Assembly (NCBI GenBank): GCA_029964075.1
Contig: CM057135.1
Span: 7,487,001-7,551,000 of the forward strand
Reading direction: 5' to 3'
From: Patiria pectinifera
Taxonomy: Eukaryota > Echinodermata > Asteroidea > Valvatida > Asterinidae
DNA: 64,000 nucleotides
Under the pieces are notes generated by a model, which saw nothing but the letters and a program-made list of their open reading frames with translations, searched no databases and was not told the DNA's origin. Of the stretch, positions 18,680 to 29,529 are shown piece by piece (positions within the stretch are counted from its first letter, which is position 1; each line of letters begins with the position of its first letter). The position numbers were made by a program, and so were the translations under genes.

Positions 18680-19381
18680 ATGGACTTAGCAACAATTTGC
18701 AGTAACCCAAAATCATCAGTTTTAAAGCGACTGAAAGATGTGTATCCAATGTATCGGCCAGGGTGGCTAAGTGAAGTTGTAATAAATATTTACATTGGTC
18801 AGCTATGTGAAAATGGGAATGAAAGGTGCAATCAGAGGAAATTTGCAGTAGTTCATTGCAGCGACACGTTAAAAATTATAAACGATCAGCAAACACCACA
18901 AACATTCCAGGTAATTTCCCACAAATGTTTCGTCAACAACAAGGTATGTGATTGCATTTTATTCCCTCTACTGGAAAACAGGCATTTCACGCTATACGTG
19001 ATGGACAATGTCAGCAACCATTTCACATGCTACGACTCCTTAAGTTGCAGCCGGGACAACCGACAAAAACTTATCAGGCATAGAACGTCCTTTTTACGGT
19101 TCTTTCGAAATGGTAAAATGAACAGATTCTGGGGTGAAATGCCTGGAGTCTTCCATGACAGCCAAGGTCAAATAACACAAGCAAAGTGCCCTCAGCAGAA
19201 AGACTCTTCCAGTTGTGGAGTATTCTGCTGTCTCTATGCCGAAGAGATATGTCTCAACGATCGTATCGTAAAAGACAATTGGGATGACTCTAGAAAATAC
19301 ATCACGCTGCAGATCCTAAAGAGGTCTCGTATTCTAGATCCCAACTTGAAAAAATTATTGGAAGTTTACAATGATGAATAA
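18680..19381 (+). CDS. Ulp1-like (C48) cysteine protease of the DNA transposon
   Basis: A 233-residue peptidase. The catalytic set of clan CE is visible in order: H102 in RHFTLYVMD, D119 in TCYDSL, Q173 in CPQQKDS and C179 in SSSCGVFCC. The Q lies six residues before the Cys as in Ulp1/SENP. The length is about that of a bare catalytic domain. The gene lies 52 bases after the transposase. A role in removing SUMO or cleaving an element protein is possible but not shown. The frame is intact with no sign of decay. Confidence 0.85.
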   Translation: MDLATICSNPKSSVLKRLKDVYPMYRPGWLSEVVINIYIGQLCENGNERCNQRKFAVVHCSDTLKIINDQQTPQTFQVISHKCFVNNKVCDCILFPLLENRHFTLYVMDNVSNHFTCYDSLSCSRDNRQKLIRHRTSFLRFFRNGKMNRFWGEMPGVFHDSQGQITQAKCPQQKDSSSCGVFCCLYAEEICLNDRIVKDNWDDSRKYITLQILKRSRILDPNLKKLLEVYNDE

Positions 19382-19810
19382 AAAACAAGTGTTGTGTGCA
19401 TTGCCAGTCAGTTCTTTAACTAGTTCTTGAAATGTGGTGTTGCAACCGGATAGCAGTAATACGAAATTTGCATCAATTTAGCATAAAATCTTTGTTCCAA
19501 AAATGTTTGATTTCTTTGTTCCTTTGCTCAGCTCTTTAGTTTTGGTATGATTGACTGATAATTTGTTCATTGCAACTTTCTCAGTATGAGTGCATAGAAA
19601 CATAGTGTAACCCCCCCCCCCAAAAAAAATACTCTTTTTAAATAATTGTTGATGTTTGCATATTTAATTTAAATGACGTTTGGATACTTTGCTGACATAG
19701 TAAGTTTGAAAATGAATCCTAGCATGAGGCTATTTAAACCACTCATTCACAAATGAGATTACTGCAGTAATTGGATGATTTGTTAAAAACGGTTTACAAG
19801 TTCACAACTC
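19382..19810. other. AT-rich region after the protease gene
   Basis: No gene is seen. It contains a run of 12 C followed by A-runs near 19609 and a possible polyadenylation word shortly after the protease stop. It may hold the transposon's 3' end. Confidence 0.4.
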
Positions 19811-20480
19811 AATTCAATTTAATTCAATTCAATTTATTTATTCATCATGTGAGACACATAAAATTTGTTTTCCTATTGTACAGCAGTAAAATATTTAAAA
19901 ATACACTCATTACAAAAATGTGATACTAAGAACCAACAATAGAAATTACACAGTAAGAAAACAAAACAAATACAAAATATCAAATGAAAAACAGCCTATG
20001 GACAACATGTTGAACCCCCCCGCTTTCATCTAAAACCTTGACGAAATGGAAGAAACACAATCCAGATGACATACAGGGCAGACCAAACAACAAACAATTT
20101 GTTATTAAATCAAAAGTTAAACGGATAAAATAGTATAACTTGTAATAATTGACAAGGTATACAACTATATCAGTAACAAGCAATTTGCATATAAGATGCA
20201 GTAAAATGGCTTGATACAGTGTATATCCGTGAACAGTGACAAAAACGCTCTACGATTTTGGATAGACAGGGTCAAATTGTCATTACAATACATGCCAATC
20301 TTCACATACACAACCTCTTCTGCAATCCATTGCCTAAAAGTATCTACAGAAGTACTTTCTTAGACAGGACTTTGATTTAGTACCTTTTTAAGCTGTTTTT
20401 TTTACAAGGTGTTCGTTTCATCCAGACCATATATCTTCACTGTAAAAAGAGTTGCGGAAAATGGTTTGATAAATTCCACC
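19811..20480 (-). mobile_element. Probable 3' end of a minus-strand LINE
   Basis: The left border is a run of AATTCAATTC followed by TTTATTTATTCATCATG, nearly the same as the 3' border of the minus-strand LINE at 47556. Both are followed by a CAGCCTATGG-like word about 170-220 bp in. No reverse transcriptase part is visible, so this is a short 5'-truncated copy or a related non-coding tail. Confidence 0.4.
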
Positions 20481-21870
20481 AACATTGGTCAAATTATCAA
20501 CTGCCTACACTCTGGGAAATTCTCCACAATACTTTGTTAATCTTTACCCCACTCCACCCATAACATTAGGTAATTTCAGACCAATGTTGGGTAAAATAAC
20601 ACTGCCCTACAGTTTTTACCCAATTTTTTTTGCAGTGTTGAACACCACAATCAAGTCTGCACCCATTCTCCTGACCTCCATGGCAGACACACTGATGTAG
20701 CTCTTCCAACCTGTTTTGTTTAAGGCTTGGAACCAACATTTCTGCCTCCGCTGTATCTTCTCAGCGGATTATTTATTTAAAGTAAAATGTCGTCAATCTT
20801 TAAAAAAAAAAAACAATGGTACCCAATTTTTATTCCTGGAAGAGTGCAAACTATACCATCGGAGGTTCGAATGTCTAAACATAATCAGGGTTACGTCCTT
20901 ATTTTTAGACAGGTAATTGGAAAAAATACACGCAAACTAGAGTGAAAATGCTGCCTCTTGTCTTGTAGTGATTACGTTGATCAAATTTAATTTATCTAAA
21001 GCAAAATCTGAAGGCTAACTTTCGCATGCCTCTTGACAGTTAGTATACAGAAAGGTAAATACGGTACGGTCATGTGCGTGTATGTATAGTTCCACTAATA
21101 TTCATGCAAATGACTCAACATGCTGATATATGAATGTGTGGATTTTTATGGGAATCCTGCAAAGACAGTCGGGGTATACGTCGTTAACGGAGCCATTTCC
21201 AAACTAGTAATAAATGCTGACCGAGCCACAATTATGCGTGGACTGGGTAACGTCATTTCATTCCGAAAAGAGGACGAATGTGGCTGATTGCTTAACAGTA
21301 GGTGTCATCTGACCCTGTTTTCATATACATCCTTGATTTATCATTATTCATCATCATATTGTAGTGGCACCTCACCGAAACAAAATCCTCCAATATTTTT
21401 GGTTCAGCTACAGGAAGACCTCCTAGGAATCTATATTTTGGATTTATTATGCAAGCGATATGGAGGAGCACAACCATTTCCTTTGAGGATATATATAAAG
21501 GGTGGATAAAAAAAACCAAAACCGAGATACTATTGTTAATTGGAACAGACGTAGGGCATATGTGAATCAAAGGGAGAAATCCTCTGTTAGGGTTGAATCT
21601 CCTCTTTAAAGCGACACCCTGATCATGTCCTTATTCACGGTTGACTGAGCAGTGACTAATTTTATTGAAGGGTTCATTTAGAGAATTGCGCCACTTTTCA
21701 GTTGTGGTTTTTGTGGTGTCATTTGTCACAGAGTGAAAGGCTTTGGTTGCCAATCAAGACAGGTGGGGGCTAAAAGAGATTTCGCCATTAAAAGTAGCGC
21801 AATTTTCTGAGGAAATGAACCAAAAGCAATCCAAACTCTCAGGTTATTAACGATATTAATCAAAATATCA
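20481..21870. other. Intergenic DNA without recognisable genes
   Basis: Open frames are all shorter than 95 codons and show no domain or coding pattern. There is an A-run near 20803. I see no repeat shared with the rest of the window. Confidence 0.4.
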
Positions 21871-21879
21871 CATGCTATG

Positions 21880-23640
21880 AGTCAAAGGACATGCAAAAGA
21901 CTAAAATTAGGTCTCCTATCAACAAAATCAATGGTGAGAAAAGTTCGCATTTTTTTCATGTGTTTCGAAAAAAGAAAGGTGATGACAATAGGTCGCCTGG
22001 CCATGATGGTTTCCTTCCTTCCATCACGAATAAGGTCACTTGTGACATATCCATCACCTTTCTAATTTGTTGAACTCATCCCTTCGACTCGGCAAAATTC
22101 CCGATTCCTGGCGATATGCTAACATTACCCTTGTATTAAAAAAAGGAATAAGTCTATTCCGAGCAACTGTCGACCTATTGCTCCCACCTCTGCATTGTGT
22201 AAGATTCTGGAACGTGTTGTTGCTTCAGCCATTAATGATCATGGAACCACTTTTGGTGTGCTCCAACCAACATGGTTGCACTAAAAAAAATAGAAGCTGT
22301 GTTACCTAAATGGTTAATATAGTTCTCTCCTGGGCATCCACCCTTGATCGACCACGCCCTCCTCAGATATATAGATGCTGTATTCTTAGACATGTCCAAG
22401 GCTTTTGACAAGATGCCTCACGTTGTCTTCAGGTCAACATCCATGGTGCCGGTGGCCTTGGGTCAGATCATTTCTAACGAATCGTAAGCAGCTTGTTCTT
22501 TCCCAGGGTAACGCTTCTTCTTGGGTGGATGTCACATCCAGTGTTCCTCAAGGCAGTGTTTTCGGACCATCCCCTGTTCAATCTCTTTGTAAATACAATT
22601 CCTGACAGGGTTTTCTCTAGTTGTGATGTTTGCACATGATGTTTTTCTCTTTCGTGTTTAATAACAGATCTGACATGGACGAGCATCACCTGCAGACTGA
22701 CATCAATAACCTCTCAGTGTGGTCCATACAAAATATAATAGTTTCAATTCCTCCAAAACAAAGATCATACATATCGCGGGCCGTATCAAAAGTCCGACGC
22801 CTCATAGGTCCGACGCCTCATAAGTCCGAAATTTCGGACTTGTGAGGCGTCGGACTTATGAGGCATAACATTTATTTATTCCGCCTCATAGGTCCGACGC
22901 CTCATAAGTCCGACGCCTCATAAGTTCGACAACGGAAAAATGAGGCGTTGAATTTGTCGGACTTACGAGGCGTCGGAGCTTTGAGGCGTCGGACCTATAA
23001 AGGGTCGGACTTATGAGGCGTCGGACTTTTGGGCCTTTATTTGGTTAGGGGATGCGATTTTGTCGGACTTATGAGGCGTCGGACCTATGAGGCGTCGGAC
23101 TTATGAGCGGACCCCCATATCGCTCGCAGTCGTAATATTTATCTTCCTGTCCACAACCTCAGTAATACTCCCTTATCCACTGCCTCTTCTATTCAATATC
23201 TTGGCATCACTATATCAGCTCAGATCTCACATGGAATTCATACCCATACTATTGTTTCCCGTGCTAATCATCTCTTATGATTTATTCGCACAGTTGCTGG
23301 TGGTGTCTCAACAGTTGGGCTTGCGCTATTTTCTTTCTTGGTCCCTGGTCCATGTCCCCGTATGGCATCTGACCTCGCCTTTGTTTCAGAGCTATGCGTG
23401 CTCTAGGAAGGGACCTTTCCTCAAGTACGGCGTCCCTTCCTGGAGCACGCACACATTACAACACCACAACAGCAGGTTGAACGTGTGCAGCGAACTGCAA
23501 CTCGCGAAGCTCTGACACGAAGGCGAGGTCAGATGCCATACGAGGATAGGTTGGACCGGTTGAACTGGCTTTCTCTTTCATCCAAACGTGACTTTCTTAC
23601 CTGCTCTGTCGTTTACAATGTATCTGCATGTGTGAAGCTA
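21880..23640 (+). mobile_element. Decayed LINE (CR1/Jockey-group) reverse transcriptase, interrupted by a foldback element
   Basis: In several + frames the DNA reads as a non-LTR reverse transcriptase: SPGHDGF near 21995, SSLRLGKIPDSWR near 22070, VRSFLTNRKQLVLSQG near 22455, SSVPQGSVFGP near 22540, and SIQYLGITIS near 23190. The end near 23530-23640 encodes MPYEDRLDRLNWLSL. Many frameshifts and stops occur, so it is a dead copy. Its 5' endonuclease part is absent, as in copies truncated at insertion. A 338-bp foldback element lies inside it. Confidence 0.8.
22778..23115. mobile_element. Foldback MITE with an 8-bp target duplication inside the LINE
   Basis: The 338-bp insert is flanked by CATATCGC on both sides (22770-22777 and 23116-23123). 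Its ends form imperfect inverted repeats of about 50 bp, starting GGGCCGTATC on the left and GGGGTCCGCTC on the reversed right. The repeats are themselves built of a 15-16-bp word, AAGTCCGACGCCTCAT, which occurs about a dozen times in both orientations. Reading the LINE across the site with one CATATCGC gives a continuous RT frame (KTKIIHIARSRNIY), so the insertion limits are exact. The 8-bp duplication fits hAT-like, P-like or KDZ-like transposases; the superfamily is open. Confidence 0.85.
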
Positions 23641-23666
23641 TACTGATAACGCTTTCATCAATCTAT

Positions 23667-24062
23667 TGATCAATTAATAACTCGTGAAGGATGCTTTTCT
23701 CCCTTTTTTTACTGCACACCATAATGGATAGGAACCTTATTAATATTCGTCAGGCTTGAAAAGATTGACAGATATTGAAAATGCTAGTGTTCCAACTTTC
23801 AAAAGTGCACGTAACCAGACCTCTGATTCCAATTTCAACCAAAAGTAATGAACATTTCACAACGATTTTTAGCACACGCTTGGATTATTATGAGGGAAGT
23901 AAACTATGAAAGTTGCATAAAAATACGCTTTTCCAAACGGGAAATTTTTTTTTTCAAAGATTTCGTCCGCCAACATGAACATTGTGTGTGTACATGTAGT
24001 TTCATTCAAAATGAAGTGTTACGTAACCTTTAGGAATCGCCCTTCGCAACCACGTGACTGAC
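23667..24062. repeat. Dispersed repeat of about 380 bp, copy 1
   Basis: Starts near AATAACTCGTGAAGGATGC and ends near TCGCAACCACGTGACTG. It is about 80-85% like the copy at 28247-28629 in the same orientation. No coding capacity, tRNA-like box or terminal repeat is evident. It may be a SINE-like or MITE-like family. Confidence 0.75.
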
Positions 24063-27000
24063 TAAAGTCAACGGAAATCCAACCGTTTCTCTAACAAATG
24101 CATATCATATATCCAAAACCAAACAAGCCAACGCCAATCATAGATATTGAATTACCATGTCTGCCAGTGTCATGAAGTGGCTGGCACAACTTTACACGAG
24201 GGTGCGCTCTTCAGGATGTATAATCAATATACACTCTTAAAAAGAAGTGACACAAATTGCTGAGTAAATGTGTCGCGTACAAAAGTTGAGTACTTTCTTA
24301 CCCAATTTTAGGTTAAAGGGAAAATACGACATTTGCAAACATCGAAAAATAAAACTACCAAGTTGTTACGAAATACCTTACTAGGATGTTGGTAAATGAC
24401 ATGCTTAAGCATCCTGTAAAATTATGGCACCTGGTGTGAAGCCATTTTCAAAAAAATGGTATATTTGTATACATTTCCAACGCTGGTCGGCCGACCACCG
24501 TTGGAAAAACCTAACTATTTTTCAATTACTCCTCCAAATTAACCATTTTTAGTCTAAATAGTGTTTTGCTAGCTATTCACGTATGTTTCAGCCGCTCATT
24601 TAGTTTGCGCGCATGCGCACTCAAAAAATGAAATACTGATAATCAGCAAACATGGATGCCTGCAGTCGCAGTTTGACCCACTGAAGTATCGGTCAACATC
24701 ACGCTCGAAGTACTTTGATAATTTTTTCTTTCCACGTGGACAGGAATTTAAGGCAATCAAAGTCACTTTTGCAAACCTTAGCGCAAAAAACAGAGAGTAT
24801 TTGATGCATTTTTTGTTGTTCCGTGTGGTGTATGTAGTACGAAAGATTTGGGTTAAAAATTCAAAACAGGCGACAGTTTAGGGGATAATTTTTCAGTTTT
24901 GCCGAGTAATTGTAACTTGTCTTCACTGAAAAATGGTAAAGGATGCCAGGAAAAGTGCGATGTATAAATATCGTTTAAGTCGGAAACTGTTTCAATGAGA
25001 AAAGTAAGGTCTCACGTTATACGTTTTTTTCGTTGAATGTAACGTTAGCACGTACCTGTACACAGACCCTAGAATCTGGCCCGTAAACATGGCTAGCCAC
25101 GCGCCACGCGCCGCGCGCGGCGCTCCGTTTGTAATCTTTCGACGCGTTGGAAATGTATACAATTAACTGAAACGATTTACAACTGACTGGTTCCCGGCCC
25201 TGAAATGCAGTTAAGTACGATCATAGAGGGCACTGGGACCAGTGTATTTGTGCACGAAGCTTTCAAAATGGGTTTGCTCGAAAAATGACGATTTTTATAA
25301 GCTACAAGTTTCCTTCTTACATCAAATCACCTGTAAAATGAAAATAATCTATCATCCTTCCGATGGTACTACGGCTGCTCTAAGGTAAACCCGACAAATT
25401 GTCCAAATGTGTAAACCAAACTCAAAAGCGAACGATGTTTTTCCATGGTTTTTCAGTGTAGATGTTATTCCTATATACACAAAATGTCCGACAAACGGAA
25501 GCATTCCAATGCGTTTGCAATGCCCTCGACAATACCAACCATAATAACTATTCCATCACAAAACCACCCTCGATCTGCATCCAAAAACTTCCGGAACTCA
25601 TCTTAGGTTGAAACTGTTTCCAATTCTGAAACAAAATCTTTCACCAGAAAATCGGCTGTGCAATGGGATCCACATCGAGCCCTGAAATTTGTGATATCAC
25701 CGTACACGACTTCTAGAATCAATAATGCAACAACCGGATAAGATCCTTACGTAACCCAGCGGCTATGGAGACGACATAATGCGTCAGCAACACCATGAAG
25801 TAAACACCCATGTATACATACCAGTAAAACCATCAATCGGAGAAAACGGCACCTAAAGTTGAACGTCTTCTTAAACAACACTTTACGTCAAAACGGCAGA
25901 GTATTTTCAGTTGGGTTTCTCGTTGTGGACACTTGGTTAATTGAATTTATTAAATCTGCTGTTTGTCACCCGTTTGTGTATTAAATCAACAAGAAATAAG
26001 AGAAAAAAGTTGAGTGTTAGTTCGTGAAACCGAAAAAGCTGCGAAACTGTAAATTTTCATTTTCACGATGTAACGCTGTTCAATGTTTACAACACGAGGA
26101 AAGTGCAAATTGAGGTCAAGGCGCGCGCGCTCATACAACTTATTACAAGGAGAGCGTTACTTCGGGAAAACATTAACTTTTTGCTCACATTTTGAGCAGA
26201 ATGCGCGCAATGCATTGCTATGGTAAATAGAACTTGAGTGTAACTTCGTGACAACGAAAATTGTCGCTTTTGAGCAAAAGTTGTCATGAATAATCAGCGT
26301 ATTTATTAAACTAAAGCTCTTGAAGCTTGGAAACTTCGTGCAATGGTAGGCCTTGATGAATAATGTTTAATAGTGTTAACAACTGAAAATCGAAAAAAAA
26401 TGGTTTAACGCGTGGAATGTTAGTTCGTGGTGTCGGTGACGAATGGTCATCTTCAACGGAACTCTGAACGAAATCCAAAATCTCGTCACAGACTCTAAAA
26501 CTCACATACGAAACCTCTGAATCATCATTCAACTACCTTGCCTTACGGATGTGGATCGACCTCTGTTGACCTTTGAGAGGTCGACGACCTTTACATACTC
26601 TATTTATAGGGTGCAGACCAGTAAATCGGTCCGAAATTGCCTGCGCCGGCCAAATCACGATTTGCATGCCCTCAAAATCTTCGGTATTTGAGCATGCTGT
26701 GGGCCATGAACTTGAGGGTTTGTAAAAAATATGGGTGGAAACCGTGCACAGGACTTGGAGCTTGCAGTTTTGTGTAATTTTGATGTAATTTGGACCCTGA
26801 AAGCGCTCTACTTTGCAATGGAGTGTAGGCATCGTTTTTCAAAATGGCGATGGGCTTCAGGACTATTTTCAGGGGTGATCATCTTCAGATGGAAATTTCT
26901 CCTAAAAGTCATCAGTTGACCCCCCCAAAAATGAAAAGAAAATGAAAGATGATGAAATAAGCTTTAATTTGATGTGTGTCTCGAACACCTTGGAGACTTG

Positions 27001-28246
27001 TGAGTATTTTTCCCGAATTTTTGAAGTGGGAGCATTTACCATTGGGGTCAATGGAAGTTTATTTACTGGTCTGCTACCTGTAAACAATTATTCTTCAAAA
27101 CTTCACTTTCCTAGAACCCAAGTCTACGTCACATGTCTTCATACAATGAACAAATGCGGGAACAATTAAAATGTAACCTCTGGTGACCTATGAGAGGTCA
27201 ATGACCTTTGTAAACCTTATTTATAGCTATTTGTAAGATGTACTCTTTAAACCCCATTTTTTTCAAGATCCAAGTCTAACTGGTAGGTGTTCATGCTATG
27301 AAGAAAATTGTCCATAATAGGACATTTCATATGAACCCTGTGGTGACGTTACGAGAGGTCATGACCTTTGTAAACCCTGAAAATATGTCGGTTTTGCTAA
27401 CATTTGCAAAGTGTTTGCGAAGCGTAGCCTTTGTGAATACGAAATTAGTGTTAGGGAGGTGTTTGGGACTACGCTAACTTTGCGAAGCCTTCAAGAATTT
27501 GGCCCCTGACGTTTTCGAAGAACCAGCTGAACCCGACGAAACCCTCAACATATTGCTCTCCCTACTACGGGAACAATTTGAAACCGACTAAAGTCATAAC
27601 AGCCATAATGTTTGCAATCGAGGACGAAGCGTAGCTGAATGTCAAGGAAAGCTAATCTGATTACGTACTAAGACGCTGTAACAGAGCAGTGATATTCGTG
27701 AACCCCCAAAACATGGCTTTTTGAACGTTGTGTCTCTCTGGAAAAAAAGCTCAGTATAATGATGGAAATGTTAAATCATGACGGAAGACAACATTCTAAA
27801 GTGCATGTCAGTGAAACAATTCTCGGTTATTCATGCCGAAACATCAATACTGATTACTGGTAAAGCTGACCTTCAAGTCTGGAAAAAAAATAGTTCGAAA
27901 ATTTCCCCAAATCTATATACTTGTCTCTTTTTCTAGGAATCTGCTCAAGTTGTTATTTCACGAGTAGTGGAACATTATCATCAAAGTATACTGCGAATTT
28001 CAGCTTAATCTGTTGTTGCTAACGCTTGTGTTACAGCTCGAACTATCTCTAAGGAAAATCTCGACGAGGATTTTTTCCCCTGCCCGTGACCCACTTGCAT
28101 AGTTTTTTTTAGCGCCGTGGCCACTACGGTTGACCAATTTCGGCCTGGTAGCACAATAACGACGGGTATTTTAGCATATTCATTAGCGTCACCTGGCGTG
28201 ACTTGGCGTGGGTCTCGGTATCGACCAAGCAGGCAAAAAGGTGATA
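24063..28246. other. Long region without recognisable genes
   Basis: No credible reading frame is present; the longest open stretches are under 100 codons. It contains a 34-bp near-perfect palindrome at 24474-24507, a GC-rich CGCGCCACGCGCCGCGCGCG-like patch near 25097-25125, and three related blocks near 26549, 27177 and 27338. It could hold old non-autonomous elements whose ends I cannot define. Confidence 0.5.
26549..27390. repeat. Three diverged copies of a CCTCTGGTGACCT...GAGAGGTC block
   Basis: Near 26549, 27177 and 27338 the sequence reads CCTSTGKTGAC, then GAGAGGTC, then GACCTTTGTAAACC with small changes. The last two are about 161 bp apart and also share upstream sequence (CAAGTCTA, then a CATG-rich stretch), so they form a diverged tandem pair. 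Function unknown. Confidence 0.6.
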
Positions 28247-28629
28247 TTTACTAATCAATAACTCGTGAAGGATGCTTTTACTCACATTTTTACTACACAC
28301 TATAAATGGATAGGAACCTTATTAATATTGGTGAGGCTTGGACAGATTTGACAGACATTGCTAACGCCAGTTTTACAGCTTTCAAAAATGCACGTAGCCA
28401 GGCCTAATTTTCCAATTTGAACAAAAAGTAATGAACATATCACAACGATTTGTAGCACATAATATTGGATCATAATAAGGGAAATAAACCCTGACAGTTG
28501 CATGACGATACGGTCTTCCAAACGGGAGAAATGCATTTTCAAAGATTTCGCCCGCCTGTGTGAGCATGTAGTTTCATTCAAAATAAAGTATTACGTAACT
28601 TTGAGAGCGCCATTCGCAACCACATGGCT
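28247..28629. repeat. Dispersed repeat of about 380 bp, copy 2
   Basis: Matches copy 1 (23667-24062) from AATAACTCGTGAAGGATGC to CGCAACCACATGGCTG in direct orientation with small indels and substitutions. The flanks of the two copies are unrelated. Confidence 0.75.
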
Positions 28630-29525
28630 GTAGCGAAAACGCTCCAAATTTACGGTGCATGATTGGAATATACCCAATCCCAACCACAACTTTTCCGCGC
28701 GTAAACATTGATTCTTTTTTTGAATCATCTATCCGCAACTGAAAAGTGTCAAAACTGTAAAGCACGAAAGCATGACATTGCCAACAAGAGAATATGCGAA
28801 AATGACCCTCCGCTCGCACACAAAATCACATTTGATTACCCAACCTACAATAGTCACTCAATCTCTTATGACCGCCCACTCTAACTTTTATCCGGACGTA
28901 GCCGGCAAAGCCTAATTCATACAGCTTGAAATCTGTTAAGCCATACTAGTCACCAGAGAAGAAATTTCACTGAATGGGATAGCGCCATCTCTTTTCCTAA
29001 AAACAATGTGATTTTTCACCCGCTATTAAAAATTCTAGCGACGCCCATCAAATGATCTGTTAATGTGTATGGGGGACCAAATTCTTCTGTAAGGTTTTTT
29101 TTTTCATGTTAGTTGGGAATGCGTACCTAGCCCTGCACATTAGTTTGTTTTTCCTTTGCTTTCCCCGACCCACAATTTTGTTTGTATAATTGTGTTTTTA
29201 GTACAGTTAATGCATTTGTTTTTGTTTATGTCTTAGAGTTGTTTATGGCCCCCTTCCTGGTAGTGATTGTATCTTTATTGTATAAGTTTGATTTGTTTTC
29301 TGGACCTATATTTGTTTTTCCCATTTGATTGCTAATGCTTATGTGTTTTTCCTTTTCGTGTTATGTTGTAATTTTCGCATGTAGTTTTTGTCGAATTAAT
29401 AAATATAATAATAATAATAATTACATTGAAACTTTATTAGAGGACGGTATATGATTATGACAACTCCTGTAATAATAACGTCAACTCCTTTTATAAAAAA
29501 AAGTATCTACCAGTGAAGAAGTCGA
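28630..29525. other. Region without genes, with an AATAAT microsatellite
   Basis: The stretch 29080-29400 is T-rich with short words like TTGTTTTT and ends in TAATAAATATAATAATAATAATAAT (read in parts at 29396-29422). Such a tail is typical for the 3' end of a CR1/L2-like LINE in + orientation, but no coding part is seen upstream. Confidence 0.4.
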
Positions 29526-29529
29526 TAGT

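Larger units (their letters stand above)
16560..19381 (+). mobile_element. DNA transposon coding for a DDE transposase and a Ulp1-like protease
   Basis: Two rightward genes lie 52 bases apart: a MULE/KDZ-like DDE transposase and a C48 (Ulp1-like) cysteine protease. Such protease genes ride with some MULE-type and KDZ-type transposons in plants, fungi and animals. The true ends are not found: I could not pair terminal inverted repeats in 16100-16560 with 19400-19700. The limits given are those of the coding region. Confidence 0.7.

Noticed and set aside
18680-19381. Ulp1-like protease as the missing Polinton maturation protease
   Set aside because: It is the same clan as adenain, but lies outside the Polinton's right end, pairs with a DDE transposase 52 bases upstream, and has the Ulp1-type SCG spacing. 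It fits the DNA transposon better.
23087-23515. 142-codon open frame as a gene
   Set aside because: It is out of frame with the LINE reverse transcriptase that the same DNA encodes (SIQYLGITIS frame) and begins inside the foldback MITE.
23667-28629. The two 380-bp direct repeats as LTRs of one element
   Set aside because: No TG...CA ends, no primer site, no target duplication, and no coding region between them.
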